From contig JAHBTA010000002.1 in the NCBI GenBank assembly GCA_019638805.1, forward strand, positions 656,978 to 720,977: DNA of 64,000 nucleotides, in the 5' to 3' direction. How positions within the stretch are numbered: position 1 is the stretch's first letter; the number at the start of each line of letters is the position of its first letter. The translations under genes and the position numbers were made by a program. The stretch is from Microbacteriaceae bacterium (GTDB lineage: Bacteria; Actinomycetota; Actinomycetes; Actinomycetales; Microbacteriaceae). The notes beneath the pieces are model-generated. The model was not told the origin of the DNA and ran no database searches. It saw nothing but the letters and a program-made list of their open reading frames with translations. Shown in pieces: positions 54,245-62,455 of this stretch.

Positions 54245-55675
54245 ACCCCCGGTGAGCGCGAAGAGCGCGGGGTGCTCCATGGCGTCGACCACGCGGGCGA
54301 GGAACCCCGCGGCGTAGCCCCCGTCGCACACCCGGTGGTCGAACACGAGCGACACCTGGCAGATGCGCCGCGGGACGATCTGCCCCTCGACGACCCAGGG
54401 CCGCTCGATCATGCGCCCGACGCCCAGGATCGCGACCTCGGGGTGGTTGATCACGGCGGCAGAGCCGTCGACGCCCAGGGTTCCGTAATTGTTGAGCGTG
54501 AAGGTCGACCCGGACAGCTCGGCCTGCGTCGCCGTCCCGGCGCGCGCCGCGTCGCCCGCCGCACGGATCGCGGCGTCGAGCCCGGCCACCCCGAGCCGCT
54601 CGGCGTGCCGCACGACAGGCACGAGCAGCCCCCGGTCGGTGTTCGTCGCGATGCCCAGGTGCACGCCGTCGAGGTACTCGATCGCGTCGCCGCTCGCGCT
54701 CAGCCGCGCCCCGAGCACCGGGTACTCGGCGAGCGCCACGACCACGAACCGGGCGAGGATCGCGCTGAACGACGGCGCCCCGGCCGAGGACGAGGTCGCG
54801 GCCGCGGCCGCGCGGCGCCGCAGCTCCCAGAGCTCGGTCACGTCGACGTCGACCCACACGGTCGCCTCGGGGATCTCGGCACGGCTGCGCGACATCTTCG
54901 CCGCGACCGCCTTGCGCAGCATCCCGAGCGGCTCGGTGCGCACGACGTCTGCACCCCTGCCCGCGCTGTCGGCCACCCCGCCGCCCACGCCGCCGCTGGA
55001 TGCCGCAACGCCTCCCGCGGGCACGGCGCCTCCCTGCGCGGCGGCCTCCACGTCCGAGCGCGTGATCGCGCCGTCGCGCCCGGTCGGAGTCACGGCGTGC
55101 AGATCGACCCCACGCTCCTGCGCGAGGCGCCGGACGATGGGCGAGCGCACGGCGACGGGGCCAGCCGCGGTGCTGGGGCCGGGCGCAAACCCCGCCGCCG
55201 GGCTCGACGGCACCACCGTGAGGTGCTCACGCCGCGCGGGTACGGCGGCCCCGCGCTTGCGGCGCGTGCGACCACTCGGTCGGTCGCCCCCGGTGCCGTA
55301 GCCGATGAGCACGTTGCCGGATCCCTCGGCATCCGCAGCGTGGCCGGTGGCCGAACCCTCGGTCGCACCCGCACGTTCCTCCGCCCGGTGCGCCTCGAAG
55401 TCTCCGAGGTCAGCGCCGCCCGCACCCGGTTCGTCCGGGTCCGCACCCCCGACCTCGATGAGCGCCGCCCCGACTGGCAGCACATCCCCGGGCGAACCGT
55501 GCAGCGCCGTCACCACGCCCGCGAAGGGCGAGGGCACCTCGACGAGGCTCTTCGCGGTCTCGACCTCGGCGACCGGCTGGTCGATCGCGATCTCGTCCCC
55601 GATCGCGACCAGCCAGCTCACCAGCGCCGCCTCGGTCAGCCCCTCCCCGAGGTCGGGAAGGCGGAAGACGCTCAC
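54242..55675 (-). CDS. 2-oxoacid dehydrogenase E2, second copy
   Basis: A 477-residue dihydrolipoamide acyltransferase. The lipoyl domain has EVETAKSLVEVPSP (Lys42). After a long Ala/Gly linker come the subunit-binding domain (RRLAQERGVDLHAVTPTGRDGAITRSDV) and the catalytic domain with FDHRVCDGGYAAGF (His447-x3-Asp-Gly). It is a diverged paralogue of the E2 at 35921-37375. The GTG start overlaps the E1beta stop. Substrate could be branched-chain or another 2-oxoacid; the paa genes next door do not decide this. Confidence 0.88.
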   Translation of the reverse strand: MSVFRLPDLGEGLTEAALVSWLVAIGDEIAIDQPVAEVETAKSLVEVPSPFAGVVTALHGSPGDVLPVGAALIEVGGADPDEPGAGGADLGDFEAHRAEERAGATEGSATGHAADAEGSGNVLIGYGTGGDRPSGRTRRKRGAAVPARREHLTVVPSSPAAGFAPGPSTAAGPVAVRSPIVRRLAQERGVDLHAVTPTGRDGAITRSDVEAAAQGGAVPAGGVAASSGGVGGGVADSAGRGADVVRTEPLGMLRKAVAAKMSRSRAEIPEATVWVDVDVTELWELRRRAAAAATSSSAGAPSFSAILARFVVVALAEYPVLGARLSASGDAIEYLDGVHLGIATNTDRGLLVPVVRHAERLGVAGLDAAIRAAGDAARAGTATQAELSGSTFTLNNYGTLGVDGSAAVINHPEVAILGVGRMIERPWVVEGQIVPRRICQVSLVFDHRVCDGGYAAGFLARVVDAMEHPALFALTGG

Positions 55676-56697
55676 GCCTCGTCCGGGTAGAGCGTGTCGA
55701 TCGCATCCAGGATGCGGTCGACGTCGGGCAGGTAGTGGTGCTCGAGCTTGGGCGGCGCATACGGCACGTCGAACCCGGTGACCCGCCGCACGGGCGCCTC
55801 GAGGTAGGAGAAGCACCGCTCGCCGACCCGCGCCGCGATCTCCGCCGCGACGCTCGCGAAGCCGGGTGCCTCGGCGACGACCACGGCCCGCCCAGTGGCG
55901 CGCACCGCATCCGTTACCGTGGCGTCGTCGAAGGGCGCGAGCGTGCGCACGTCGACCACGCCGACGCTGCGCCCCTCGGCCCCGGCTGCCTCGGCCGCCG
56001 CGAGCGCCGTCGGAACCGAGGTGCCGTAGGCGATGAGCGTCACGTCCGACCCCGGCCGCACGACGACGGCCCGCCCCAGCTCGGCGGTGATCGAGGTATC
56101 GACCTCGCCCTTGGCCCAGTACAGCTTCTTCGGCTCGAGGAACACGACCGGGTCGGGATGCCGCATCGCCGCCCGCAGGAGCGCGTACGCATCCTGCGGC
56201 GTGGCCGGCGACACCACGGTGAGCCCGGGCGTGTGCGCGTAGTACGCCTCGGAGGAGTCGCAGTGGTGCTCCACCCCGCCGATGCCTCCGCCGTAGGGCA
56301 CGCGGATGACGATGGGCAGCCGCATCGCTCCGCGCGTGCGGTTGCCCATCTTGGCCACGTGGGACACGATCTGCTCGAGGGCGGGGTAGGCGAAGGCGTC
56401 GAATTGCATCTCGACGACGGGACGCAGGCCGTTCATGGCCATGCCGACCGCGGTTCCGACGATGCCGGCCTCGGCCAGCGGGGTGTCGAAGCAGCGCTCC
56501 TCGCCGAAGCGGGCTCGCAGGCCGTCGGTGATGCGGAACACGCCGCCGAGGGCGCCGACGTCCTCCCCGAACACCACGACGCGGTCGTCCTCGGCGAGCG
56601 CGTCGGCGAGCGCACGGTTGAGCGCCGCCGCCATGGTCATGGTCTCACGCACGGCCGGTGCGGCGGCGGCCGGCGGAGCATCCTGCAGGATCGTCAT
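55672..56697 (-). CDS. 2-oxoacid dehydrogenase E1 beta, second copy
   Basis: A 341-residue E1beta. ALNRALADALAEDDRVVVFGEDVGALGGVFRITDGLRARFGEERCFDTPLAEAGIVGTAVG, GGGIGGVEHHCDSSEAYYAHTPGL and VTGFDVPYAPPKLEHHYLPDVDRILDAID match the family from end to end. It overlaps E1alpha at its start (ATGA) and E2 at its end. Compared with the copy at 37372-38385 it has a short Ala/Pro-rich N-terminal extension. Confidence 0.88.
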   Translation of the reverse strand: MTILQDAPPAAAAPAVRETMTMAAALNRALADALAEDDRVVVFGEDVGALGGVFRITDGLRARFGEERCFDTPLAEAGIVGTAVGMAMNGLRPVVEMQFDAFAYPALEQIVSHVAKMGNRTRGAMRLPIVIRVPYGGGIGGVEHHCDSSEAYYAHTPGLTVVSPATPQDAYALLRAAMRHPDPVVFLEPKKLYWAKGEVDTSITAELGRAVVVRPGSDVTLIAYGTSVPTALAAAEAAGAEGRSVGVVDVRTLAPFDDATVTDAVRATGRAVVVAEAPGFASVAAEIAARVGERCFSYLEAPVRRVTGFDVPYAPPKLEHHYLPDVDRILDAIDTLYPDEA

Positions 56698-57851
56698 GGC
56701 GTTTCCTCCCTGCTCCCGGCCGAGGCCTCGGAGCGGCTCAACTCGTCCGCCAGCAGCTCCCACTGCTCCTGCAGCGCCGGCGGGCGCGTCGCATACACGT
56801 GCCGGAACAGCTCCTCCGGGTCGGCCTCGGGTTCGTCGGTCATCGCGACGCGCAGGCCAGCGGCCATGGCCTCCGCCTCGGCGACGAGCTCGTGCTCGCG
56901 CGCCTGGGTGAGCCAGCGCTTGGAGGTCAGCAGCGCGCGCATCCGGGTCAGCGGGTCGCGGGCCACCCAGGTCTGCACCTCCTCGGATTCGCGGTAGCGC
57001 GTGTCGTCGTCGGCGTTGGTGTGGGCCTGCATGCGGTAGGTGTGCGCCTCGACGAGCGTCGGTCCTCCGCCCGAGCGCGCGCGCTCGACGGCCTCGTCCA
57101 GCACGGCGAGCAGGGCGGGCAGGTCGTTGCCGTCGACCCGCTGGCCCGGCATGCCGTAGCCAATGGCCTTGTGCGCGAGCGACGGCGCGGCGGTCTGCCG
57201 CGCGAGCGGGACGGAGATCGCGTACCCGTTGTTCTGCACGAAGAACACCACGGGCAGGTGGAACACGGCGGCGAAGTTGAGCGCCTCGTGGAAGTCACCC
57301 TCGCTCGTTGCGCCGTCGCCGCTCATGGCGAGCACGACCGTGCTCTCGCCACGCAGCTTGGCGGCGTGCGCGTAGCCAACGGCGTGCAGCAGTTGGGTCG
57401 CGAGCGGGGTGGCCTGGGGGGCGACGCCGTAGCGCGCCGGGTCGTAGCCGCTGTGCCAATCACCGCGCAGCAGCACGAGCGCCTCCGCGGGGGGCACGCC
57501 GCGCGAGGCGATGGCGACGACGTCGCGGTAGGTGGGAAACATCCAGTCGCCCTCGCCGAGCGCCATGGCGGCCGCGACCTGGCAGGCCTCCTGCCCGTGC
57601 GACGACGGGTACACCGCGAGGCGGCCCTGCCGTACGAGCGCCGTGCACTGGTCGTTGAGCCGGCGTCCGAGGACGAGCGCGCGGTAGCCCTCGAGCAGGC
57701 GGGCCTTGGGCGGCATCCCGTAGCGCTCGTCGGCGTGCGAGGCACCGGTCTCGTCGAGCAGCCGCACGGGCTCATCGCGCGGCAGCAGGTCGCCGGGTGC
57801 GAGCGGGTGCTCTCGCGGGTGCGCCGGTCGGTGCGTTGGGTTTCGGGGCAT
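56694..57851 (-). CDS. 2-oxoacid dehydrogenase E1 alpha, second copy
   Basis: A 385-residue E1alpha. SSHGQEACQVAAAMALGEGDWMFPTYRD, the TPP motif MSGDGATSEGDFHEALNFAAVFHLPVVFFVQNNGYAIS and YRMQAHTNADDDTRYRESEEV are present. I chose the ATG at 57851; the frame reaches 57977 but enters the promoter region. It heads the second E1alpha-E1beta-E2 operon, divergent from an Lrp/AsnC gene, the same plan as bkdABC. Confidence 0.88.
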   Translation of the reverse strand: MPRNPTHRPAHPREHPLAPGDLLPRDEPVRLLDETGASHADERYGMPPKARLLEGYRALVLGRRLNDQCTALVRQGRLAVYPSSHGQEACQVAAAMALGEGDWMFPTYRDVVAIASRGVPPAEALVLLRGDWHSGYDPARYGVAPQATPLATQLLHAVGYAHAAKLRGESTVVLAMSGDGATSEGDFHEALNFAAVFHLPVVFFVQNNGYAISVPLARQTAAPSLAHKAIGYGMPGQRVDGNDLPALLAVLDEAVERARSGGGPTLVEAHTYRMQAHTNADDDTRYRESEEVQTWVARDPLTRMRALLTSKRWLTQAREHELVAEAEAMAAGLRVAMTDEPEADPEELFRHVYATRPPALQEQWELLADELSRSEASAGSREETP

Positions 57852-57899
57852 GGACGATCTCCATCGACGGTCTGCACGTCCATTGTCCGCGGGGTCGCC

Positions 57900-57935
57900 A
57901 TTCGTCGCGCCCAACCCGAGTATGATCAGACGAAT
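57900..57935. promoter_or_regulatory. Divergent promoter region with inverted repeat, second 2-oxoacid dehydrogenase operon
   Basis: ATTCGTC (57900-57906) and GACGAAT (57929-57935) are inverted copies enclosing a plus-strand TATGAT (57921-57926). The reverse strand holds CATACT for the E1alpha operon. A dimeric Lrp-type regulator could bind the two half-sites. Confidence 0.4.
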
Positions 57936-58003
57936 CGACGCGGTGAGGATGCCGTGGTCGCCTTTCGTCCAGCGCATCCCTCCCCGGGAGGGCGGCCTTC
58001 GAC

Positions 58004-58447
58004 ATGGAACTGGACGACATCGACCTCGCCATCCTCGGCGAGCTCAAGCGCGACGGGCGGGCGTCCATGTCCGCCATCGCCCAGGCCACGCACATCTCGC
58101 GCGCGAGTGCCTACGCGCGGGTCGCACGCCTCACGGACGCGGGCGTCATCACGGGCTTCAGTGCGCGCGTCGACCCGGTGCGGGCGGGGCAGCGATCATC
58201 GGCCTACGTCGCGCTGAGCATCGACCAGTCGCCCTGGCAGGAGCTGCGGGCGCAGCTCATCCAGATCCCGGAGATCGCCCACATCGCTCTGGTCGGCGGC
58301 GAGGTCGACATCCTGCTGCTGGTGCGGGCGCGCGACAATCACGACCTGCGCCGGGTCGTGCTCGAGCAGTTGCAGGCCATCCCGGCGGTGCGCTCGACGC
58401 GCACCTGGCTCATCTTCGAGGACTTCGACCCGGAGGACGAGCGCTAG
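58004..58447 (+). CDS. Lrp/AsnC-family regulator (second 2-oxoacid dehydrogenase operon)
   Basis: A 147-residue regulator. ELDDIDLAILGELKRDGRASMSAIAQATHISRASAYARVARLTDAGVITGFSARVDP is the winged helix; the RAM domain has SSAYVALSIDQSPWQELRAQLIQIPEIAHIALVGGEVDILLLVRARDNHDL. It is divergent from the E1alpha gene, so local control is likely. It is not close in sequence to the regulator at 39620. GGAGGG precedes the ATG. Confidence 0.88.
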   Translation: MELDDIDLAILGELKRDGRASMSAIAQATHISRASAYARVARLTDAGVITGFSARVDPVRAGQRSSAYVALSIDQSPWQELRAQLIQIPEIAHIALVGGEVDILLLVRARDNHDLRRVVLEQLQAIPAVRSTRTWLIFEDFDPEDER

Positions 58448-58462
58448 GCCGGAACGCCCCGA

Positions 58463-59749
58463 TCAGGCGTCGCCGAGTGCGGCCTTGGCCGCCTTGAGCA
58501 GCGCGTTGGCGAATGCATCCGGCCGTCGCGTGCTGCGGAAGTCGAGCACGGCCGTCGTGATGGCCTTGGTCCAGGCCGGGTCCGCGGCCACGCCGTGCGC
58601 GACCGACGGGACGATGGTGTCCATCTGCAGCGACTCGATGGCGCTCTGCTGGTACGGCGGGTAGTCGGCCTTGACCGTGTCGGTGCGGGCGGGGATGGAT
58701 CCGTTCGTGAGACTCAGGGCCTTCTGGCCCTCCGCCGAGGCGACCGTGAGCAGCCAGGCCTGGGCGGCCTCGTCGTGCACGGCACCCGTGGGCAGCGTGA
58801 ACGAGTCGGCCAGGAAGTCGAAGACCCGGGCGGTGCCGGGCGCCGGCGCGGCGGAGTACTGCTTTCCGGTGATGAAGCCCGCGCGCTGGAACGAGGAGAG
58901 GGCGAAGTCCGCCATGACGATGTACGCCTTCTCACCCTCGACGACGGAGCGCGTCACCTCGGTCCACTCCTTCGAGCCGCTGGACGGGTCCACGTATTCC
59001 AGCAGCTGACTGTAGTGGTCGATCGCCGCGCGGAAGGCGGCGCCCTCCCAGTTCTTCGTGCTGGTCCACAGGTTCCGGTACAGCACGGGGCCGAGGTCGG
59101 CGATGAGGACGTTCTCGAAGAGCTGCACCTGGGTCCAGTCGTTGCCCAGCGCGAGCGGGTACTGAATACCGGACGCCCGGAGCTTCTCGAGGTTGACGAG
59201 CCAGGCATCGACCGTCATGAGCTCGACCGACGGGTCGATCCCGGCGGCCTCGAGCACCTTGTTGTTGCTCCACAGCACGTTGACGCGGTGAATATCGGAG
59301 GGCACCGAGTAGATCTTGCCCTCCACGCTCATGAGCTCGAGCAGGCCCGCGCGGTACACATCGCGAAGGTCGTGCTTCTCGAAGAAGCCGGTGAGGTCCT
59401 GCAGATACCCGGCATCGACGTAGTCGCTGAGCGCGGCGCCCGCGGTGGCCTGGAAGGTGTCCGGCGGGTTGTCCGCGTCGAGCCGGGCGGCAATGGCCGC
59501 GCGGGCCTTCGCTCCGCCCCCGCCGCGCACGGACGCGTCGATGAACTCGAGTTCGGGGTTCTGGGTCTTGAAGACCGCGACCATGTCGTACAGCGCTGTC
59601 TTCTCGACGCCCGACGCCCACCAGGTGATGGCCTCGACCTGGTTCGGGTTGTTCGGGTCGGAGCCGGCGGAGCCCCCGAACGCGCAACCGGTCAGGGCGA
59701 GCACGAGCGCCGTCAGGCCGGCAACGGCTGCGACGATTCTCCGGCGCAT
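58463..59749 (-). CDS. Extracellular solute-binding lipoprotein (ABC sugar type)
   Basis: A 428-residue binding protein. The signal ends at LTGC (Cys22). VEAITWWASGVEKTALYDMVAVFKTQNPELEF and FQATAGAALSDYVDAGYLQDLTGFFEKHDL are the family 1 (MalE/COG1653) pattern, and KIYSVPSDIHRVNVLWSNNKVLEAAGIDP lies in the hinge region. It should deliver a sugar to an ABC importer, but no permease or ATPase gene is adjacent, so partners are elsewhere. GGAGG precedes the ATG. Confidence 0.87.
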   Translation of the reverse strand: MRRRIVAAVAGLTALVLALTGCAFGGSAGSDPNNPNQVEAITWWASGVEKTALYDMVAVFKTQNPELEFIDASVRGGGGAKARAAIAARLDADNPPDTFQATAGAALSDYVDAGYLQDLTGFFEKHDLRDVYRAGLLELMSVEGKIYSVPSDIHRVNVLWSNNKVLEAAGIDPSVELMTVDAWLVNLEKLRASGIQYPLALGNDWTQVQLFENVLIADLGPVLYRNLWTSTKNWEGAAFRAAIDHYSQLLEYVDPSSGSKEWTEVTRSVVEGEKAYIVMADFALSSFQRAGFITGKQYSAAPAPGTARVFDFLADSFTLPTGAVHDEAAQAWLLTVASAEGQKALSLTNGSIPARTDTVKADYPPYQQSAIESLQMDTIVPSVAHGVAADPAWTKAITTAVLDFRSTRRPDAFANALLKAAKAALGDA

Positions 59750-59887
59750 CGGTGTCCTCCGCAGGGAAGTGCGGCCGTCCCACCGACGGCCGCGACCTCC
59801 CCCAGCATCGGGGACATCATCCCGGATGGATAGTCCCCAGCCGGGGTGGCACGCGGGCGGGGGGCGCGAACAGGCGGCATGCCGTCG

Positions 59888-60232
59888 TCAGTGCGCGGCC
59901 GCGTACGCCTCTCGGATCGTCTCGGGGATGCGCCCCCGGTCGCCCACGCGGTAGCCGTTGGCGGCGGCCCAAACCCGGATCGCCTGGAGCTCGGCGGAGC
60001 TGTTGCGCGAGGACCGCTTGCCCGATCCGCGCCCGCGCGAGGCGGTTGCGGTCGTCCGCGCCGCCCGGATGTAGGGCTGCAGGGCCGAGCGCAGCCGGTC
60101 GAGGTTCTCGCGCGAGAGGTCGATCTCGTAGTTGCGCCCCTCGAGCGCGAACGCGACCGTGGAGCCGGCGCCGTCGTCGAGCGGGGTGCCGTCGAGGTCG
60201 TCGATGAGCTGGACGATGTGTCGTTGTGCCAC
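59888..60232 (-). CDS. lsr2: Lsr2 nucleoid-associated protein
   Basis: A 114-residue Lsr2. The N-terminal dimerisation part has QLIDDLDGTPLDDGAGSTVAFALEGRNYEIDLSRENLDRLRSALQPYIRAAR; a basic linker follows; the DNA-binding end is ELQAIRVWAAANGYRVGDRGRIPETIREAY with the AT-hook-like RGR. It silences AT-rich, often transferred DNA in actinobacteria, like H-NS. I chose the GTG at 60232 because GGAAGGAACGAGG lies just before it and the protein then has normal length. Confidence 0.92.
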   Translation of the reverse strand: MAQRHIVQLIDDLDGTPLDDGAGSTVAFALEGRNYEIDLSRENLDRLRSALQPYIRAARTTATASRGRGSGKRSSRNSSAELQAIRVWAAANGYRVGDRGRIPETIREAYAAAH

Positions 60233-60393
60233 GGTGAGCCTCGTTCCTTCCGGATGTCGCGGACGGTACCAGCCTACATGGCCGCCCCCGCCGCGCGGGG
60301 ACCCCCGTCCGCGACGTCGTCGACCGCGGTTTCGAGAGCCTCGCACTGCGCGCCGGCGACGTGCCGTGCGCGCCGTGGATAGGCTTGCGATGC

Positions 60394-60759
60394 ATGACCG
60401 ACCGCACGGTACCGAACCTGCCGTCTCGCGACTTCGAGAACACGGTCGCGTTCTACGGAGGTTTCGGATTCGAGCCCGCCTTTCGGGACGATGGCTGGCT
60501 TGTGCTTCGCCGTGGGGACCTTCAGTTGGAGTTCTTCCTCTTCCCCGATCTCGTCCCCGAAGAGAGTTCCTTCATGTGCAGCGTCCGCGTCGATGACGTC
60601 GACGATCTCTATCGGCAGATCAAGGAGGCCGGTGTCGTCGAGAAGTCCATCGGGATGCCAAGGCTGCATCCTGTGCGGTTGCAGTCCTGGGGACAACGAG
60701 CAGGGTTCCTCGTCGATCCTGAGGGGACGCAGCTGCATCTGATCGAGAACGTCGTCTGA
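60394..60759 (+). CDS. VOC-family protein (bleomycin-binding type)
   Basis: A 121-residue vicinal-oxygen-chelate protein. RTVPNLPSRDFENTVAFYGGFGFEPAFRDDGWLVLRRGDLQLEFFLFP and VDDVDDLYRQIKEAGV with AGFLVDPEGTQLHLIENV form the two beta-alpha-beta modules of the bleomycin-resistance fold. Such proteins sequester glycopeptide drugs such as bleomycin, but many relatives have other ligands. The ATG at 60394 is eight bases after TAGGCT. It is a single-gene unit. Confidence 0.83.
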   Translation: MTDRTVPNLPSRDFENTVAFYGGFGFEPAFRDDGWLVLRRGDLQLEFFLFPDLVPEESSFMCSVRVDDVDDLYRQIKEAGVVEKSIGMPRLHPVRLQSWGQRAGFLVDPEGTQLHLIENVV

Positions 60760-60809
60760 CGCGCTTCGGGCACCGGGTGGCACGCATTCCCGGCTGGCCG
60801 ATGGCCGAT

Positions 60810-61115
60810 CTACGCGGAGGCCAGCTCTAGCGGCTGCACGCGCGCGAGGTCGAGCCGCTGCCGTGCCACCCACAGATCATGAGCGTCCTGCATCGCGAGC
60901 CAGCTCTCGGCACTGCGACCGATCGCCTTCGACAACCGCAGCGCCATCTCCGGTGTGACCCGACTGGCTCCGCTGAGCACGCGGCTCAACGTAGACGCGG
61001 AAACATCGAGCTGCTTTGCCAGCTCACGACCGCTCACCCCGAACGGCTCGAGGTACACCTCGGTGATGAACTCCCCCGGGTGCGGGGGGTTGTGCATCGG
61101 CTTCAGCTCGTCCAT
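60810..61115 (-). CDS. higA: HigA-type antitoxin
   Basis: A 101-residue Xre-family protein. NPPHPGEFITEVYLEPFGVSGRELAKQLDVSASTLSRVLSGASRVTPEMALRLSKAIGRSAESWLAMQDAHDLW is the HigA (VapI) pattern, with the helix-turn-helix at about residues 28-60. It neutralises HigB and represses the operon. The ATG overlaps the toxin stop by one base (TGATG), and toxin-first order is the higBA norm. Confidence 0.93.
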   Translation of the reverse strand: MDELKPMHNPPHPGEFITEVYLEPFGVSGRELAKQLDVSASTLSRVLSGASRVTPEMALRLSKAIGRSAESWLAMQDAHDLWVARQRLDLARVQPLELASA

Positions 61116-61393
61116 CAGTGGTAGTCCTCGTAGTCCAAGACGTAAGCGTTCCCGTCACGGAACTCGAACGTCACCCTCCAGTTGCCATTCACCGAGATCG
61201 ACCACCGGCCAGACATCCCGCCCTTCAGCGGATGCAACCGAAGACCAGGGATGTCCATGTCATCGATCACCTGCGCCGAATCGAGCGCCGCGAGCTGCAT
61301 CCGCAACCGCTTCGCGTGATTCGGCTGCACACCTGCCGCGCTGCCCGACTCGAACAGCATGCGCAAGCCCTTGTGTCGGAAGGACTTGATCAC
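61115..61393 (-). CDS. higB: HigB-type toxin
   Basis: A 92-residue RelE-superfamily killer protein. IKSFRHKGLRMLFESG, NHAKRLRMQLAALDSAQVIDDMDIPGLRLHPLKGGMSGRWSISVNGNWRVTFEFRDGNAYVLDYEDYH is the whole HigB fold. It cleaves mRNA on the ribosome. It starts with a GTG six bases after a TACACT box (61400-61405, minus strand) and is followed by higA. Confidence 0.92.
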   Translation of the reverse strand: MIKSFRHKGLRMLFESGSAAGVQPNHAKRLRMQLAALDSAQVIDDMDIPGLRLHPLKGGMSGRWSISVNGNWRVTFEFRDGNAYVLDYEDYH

Positions 61394-61399
61394 GCCATC

Positions 61400-61405
61400 A
61401 GTGTA
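61400..61405 (-). promoter_or_regulatory. -10 box of higBA (leaderless type)
   Basis: TACACT on the minus strand, six bases before the GTG at 61393. A TTGCAC sits upstream at 61426-61431, though the 20-base spacer is long. Confidence 0.45.
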
Positions 61406-61507
61406 GCGTGTTGCGCATCACGCACGTGCAAAGTTGGCCTAACGCGCCGGTGACACTCGCACTCGAAGATCGCGATGTTCCCCGGCGGCCACGCGGATAC
61501 CACGCGA

Positions 61508-61603
61508 TTAGCCCGGATCGGTCGGCGCCACACCGGCGCGCTCGACGCCGACCGCCACCTCGTCCGCGAGGGCGAGGATTGCTTCGGCCTCGTCAGGCGT
61601 CAC
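61508..61603 (-). CDS. 31-residue frame after the MNT nucleotidyltransferase
   Basis: A GTG overlapping the nucleotidyltransferase TGA by four bases opens VTPDEAEAILALADEVAVGVERAGVAP..., ending in TAA after 31 residues. The position is that of a HEPN (HepT) toxin in MNT-HEPN modules, but such proteins are 110-140 residues. It is either a short independent peptide or the truncated start of a partner. I do not recognise it. Confidence 0.4.
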   Translation of the reverse strand: MTPDEAEAILALADEVAVGVERAGVAPTDPG

Positions 61604-61917
61604 AACGGAACGGTGTCGCGCAGGATCCGGTAGCCGACCCCGGTGCGACGGGCTCGCTCGAGCACCCGGTCCCGATCGACCACATCGACGTTCAGACCGG
61701 TGAGCCGGGTCAGATCATCGGCGATGCCGACCAGGTCACGACGCACACCCGGCCGGAAGGCGACGATGAGATCGAGATCGGACTCAGTCGTGTCCTCGCC
61801 CCGTGCGACGGAGCCGAACACGCCGGCGCGCTCGACACCGTGCGCGGCGAGGGCAGCACGGATCGCATCGCGGTCGCGGTCGCGGTCGAGGACCGCACGG
61901 GGCGAGACGTCGACCAT
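61600..61917 (-). CDS. MNT-type nucleotidyltransferase (MntA-like antitoxin)
   Basis: A 105-residue minimal nucleotidyltransferase. The catalytic motif GVFGSVARGEDTTESDLDLIV (Gly35-Ser36, Asp47, Asp49) is intact. Such proteins are usually antitoxins that inactivate a HEPN RNase by adding AMP. I chose the ATG at 61917, preceded by GGAGCAGGAG. Only a 31-codon frame follows, so the HEPN partner is missing or truncated. The N-terminus contains a GCGGTC triplet repeat encoding DRDRDRD. Confidence 0.8.
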   Translation of the reverse strand: MVDVSPRAVLDRDRDRDAIRAALAAHGVERAGVFGSVARGEDTTESDLDLIVAFRPGVRRDLVGIADDLTRLTGLNVDVVDRDRVLERARRTGVGYRILRDTVPL

Positions 61918-62105
61918 CTCCTGCTCCTCTCGTGCATCACAAGAGTCTCCTGCGAGGAGTGGACCTCCGTAGAGAGTTTGAGAACCCCTGCCCACCCCTG
62001 AAAACCTTGTCTTTGCGCAGGTCGCGGGGTTACTACAACCGCGACCAGCGCTCCTCCGAGCCTACCGTTTCCGATTCCAGGGGTCGAGTGGTGCGATCAC
62101 TTGGG
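61918..62105. other. Intergenic region between the MNT gene and the helix-turn-helix gene
   Basis: 188 bases between divergent genes, less GC-rich than the rest. I see TACCGT near 62071 as a possible plus-strand -10 and no structured RNA. The downstream frame stays open through here, so the helix-turn-helix gene could start earlier. Confidence 0.4.
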
Positions 62106-62453
62106 ATGACTCAAACCCTGCTGCGCCCCGAGCAGGTCGACGATCTGGTGGCCCAGTACCGCAGGGGCGCGACGCTCGTCGAGCTGGCATCCGTGTTCGG
62201 AGTGAACCGCCGCACGGTCGCCACCCACCTCACCCGGCGGGAGGTGACGATCCGCCGTGGACGGTTCGATCCCTCCCGCATCCACGAAGCAGCCGACCTC
62301 TACCTCAGCGGGTTGACGCTGGTAGAGGTCGGCATGAAGGTTGGGGCGGGGCCTCAGGCTGTCCGGCGAGCGCTCGCTTCGCACGGCGTCGTGATCCGGC
62401 CTGGCGGGCGCTGTGGTTCTCGCATCACGGCATCCACTGCCGTGGGCGGTTGA
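62106..62453 (+). CDS. Helix-turn-helix protein (resolvase-like DNA-binding repeat)
   Basis: A 115-residue protein with two Hin/resolvase-like helix-turn-helix segments: LRPEQVDDLVAQYRRGATLVELASVFGVNRRTVATHLTRR and FDPSRIHEAADLYLSGLTLVEVGMKVGAGPQAVRRALASHGV. Such double-HTH proteins without a catalytic domain are common on actinobacterial mobile regions. The ATG at 62106 is a guess; the frame is open far upstream and GTGs just before it are possible. It is probably a regulator; the target is unknown. Confidence 0.65.
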   Translation: MTQTLLRPEQVDDLVAQYRRGATLVELASVFGVNRRTVATHLTRREVTIRRGRFDPSRIHEAADLYLSGLTLVEVGMKVGAGPQAVRRALASHGVVIRPGGRCGSRITASTAVGG

Positions 62454-62455
62454 GC

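Noticed and set aside
61918..62105. A tRNA or attachment site in the gap before the HTH gene.
   Set aside because: I could not fold a cloverleaf and found no matching repeat elsewhere in the window.
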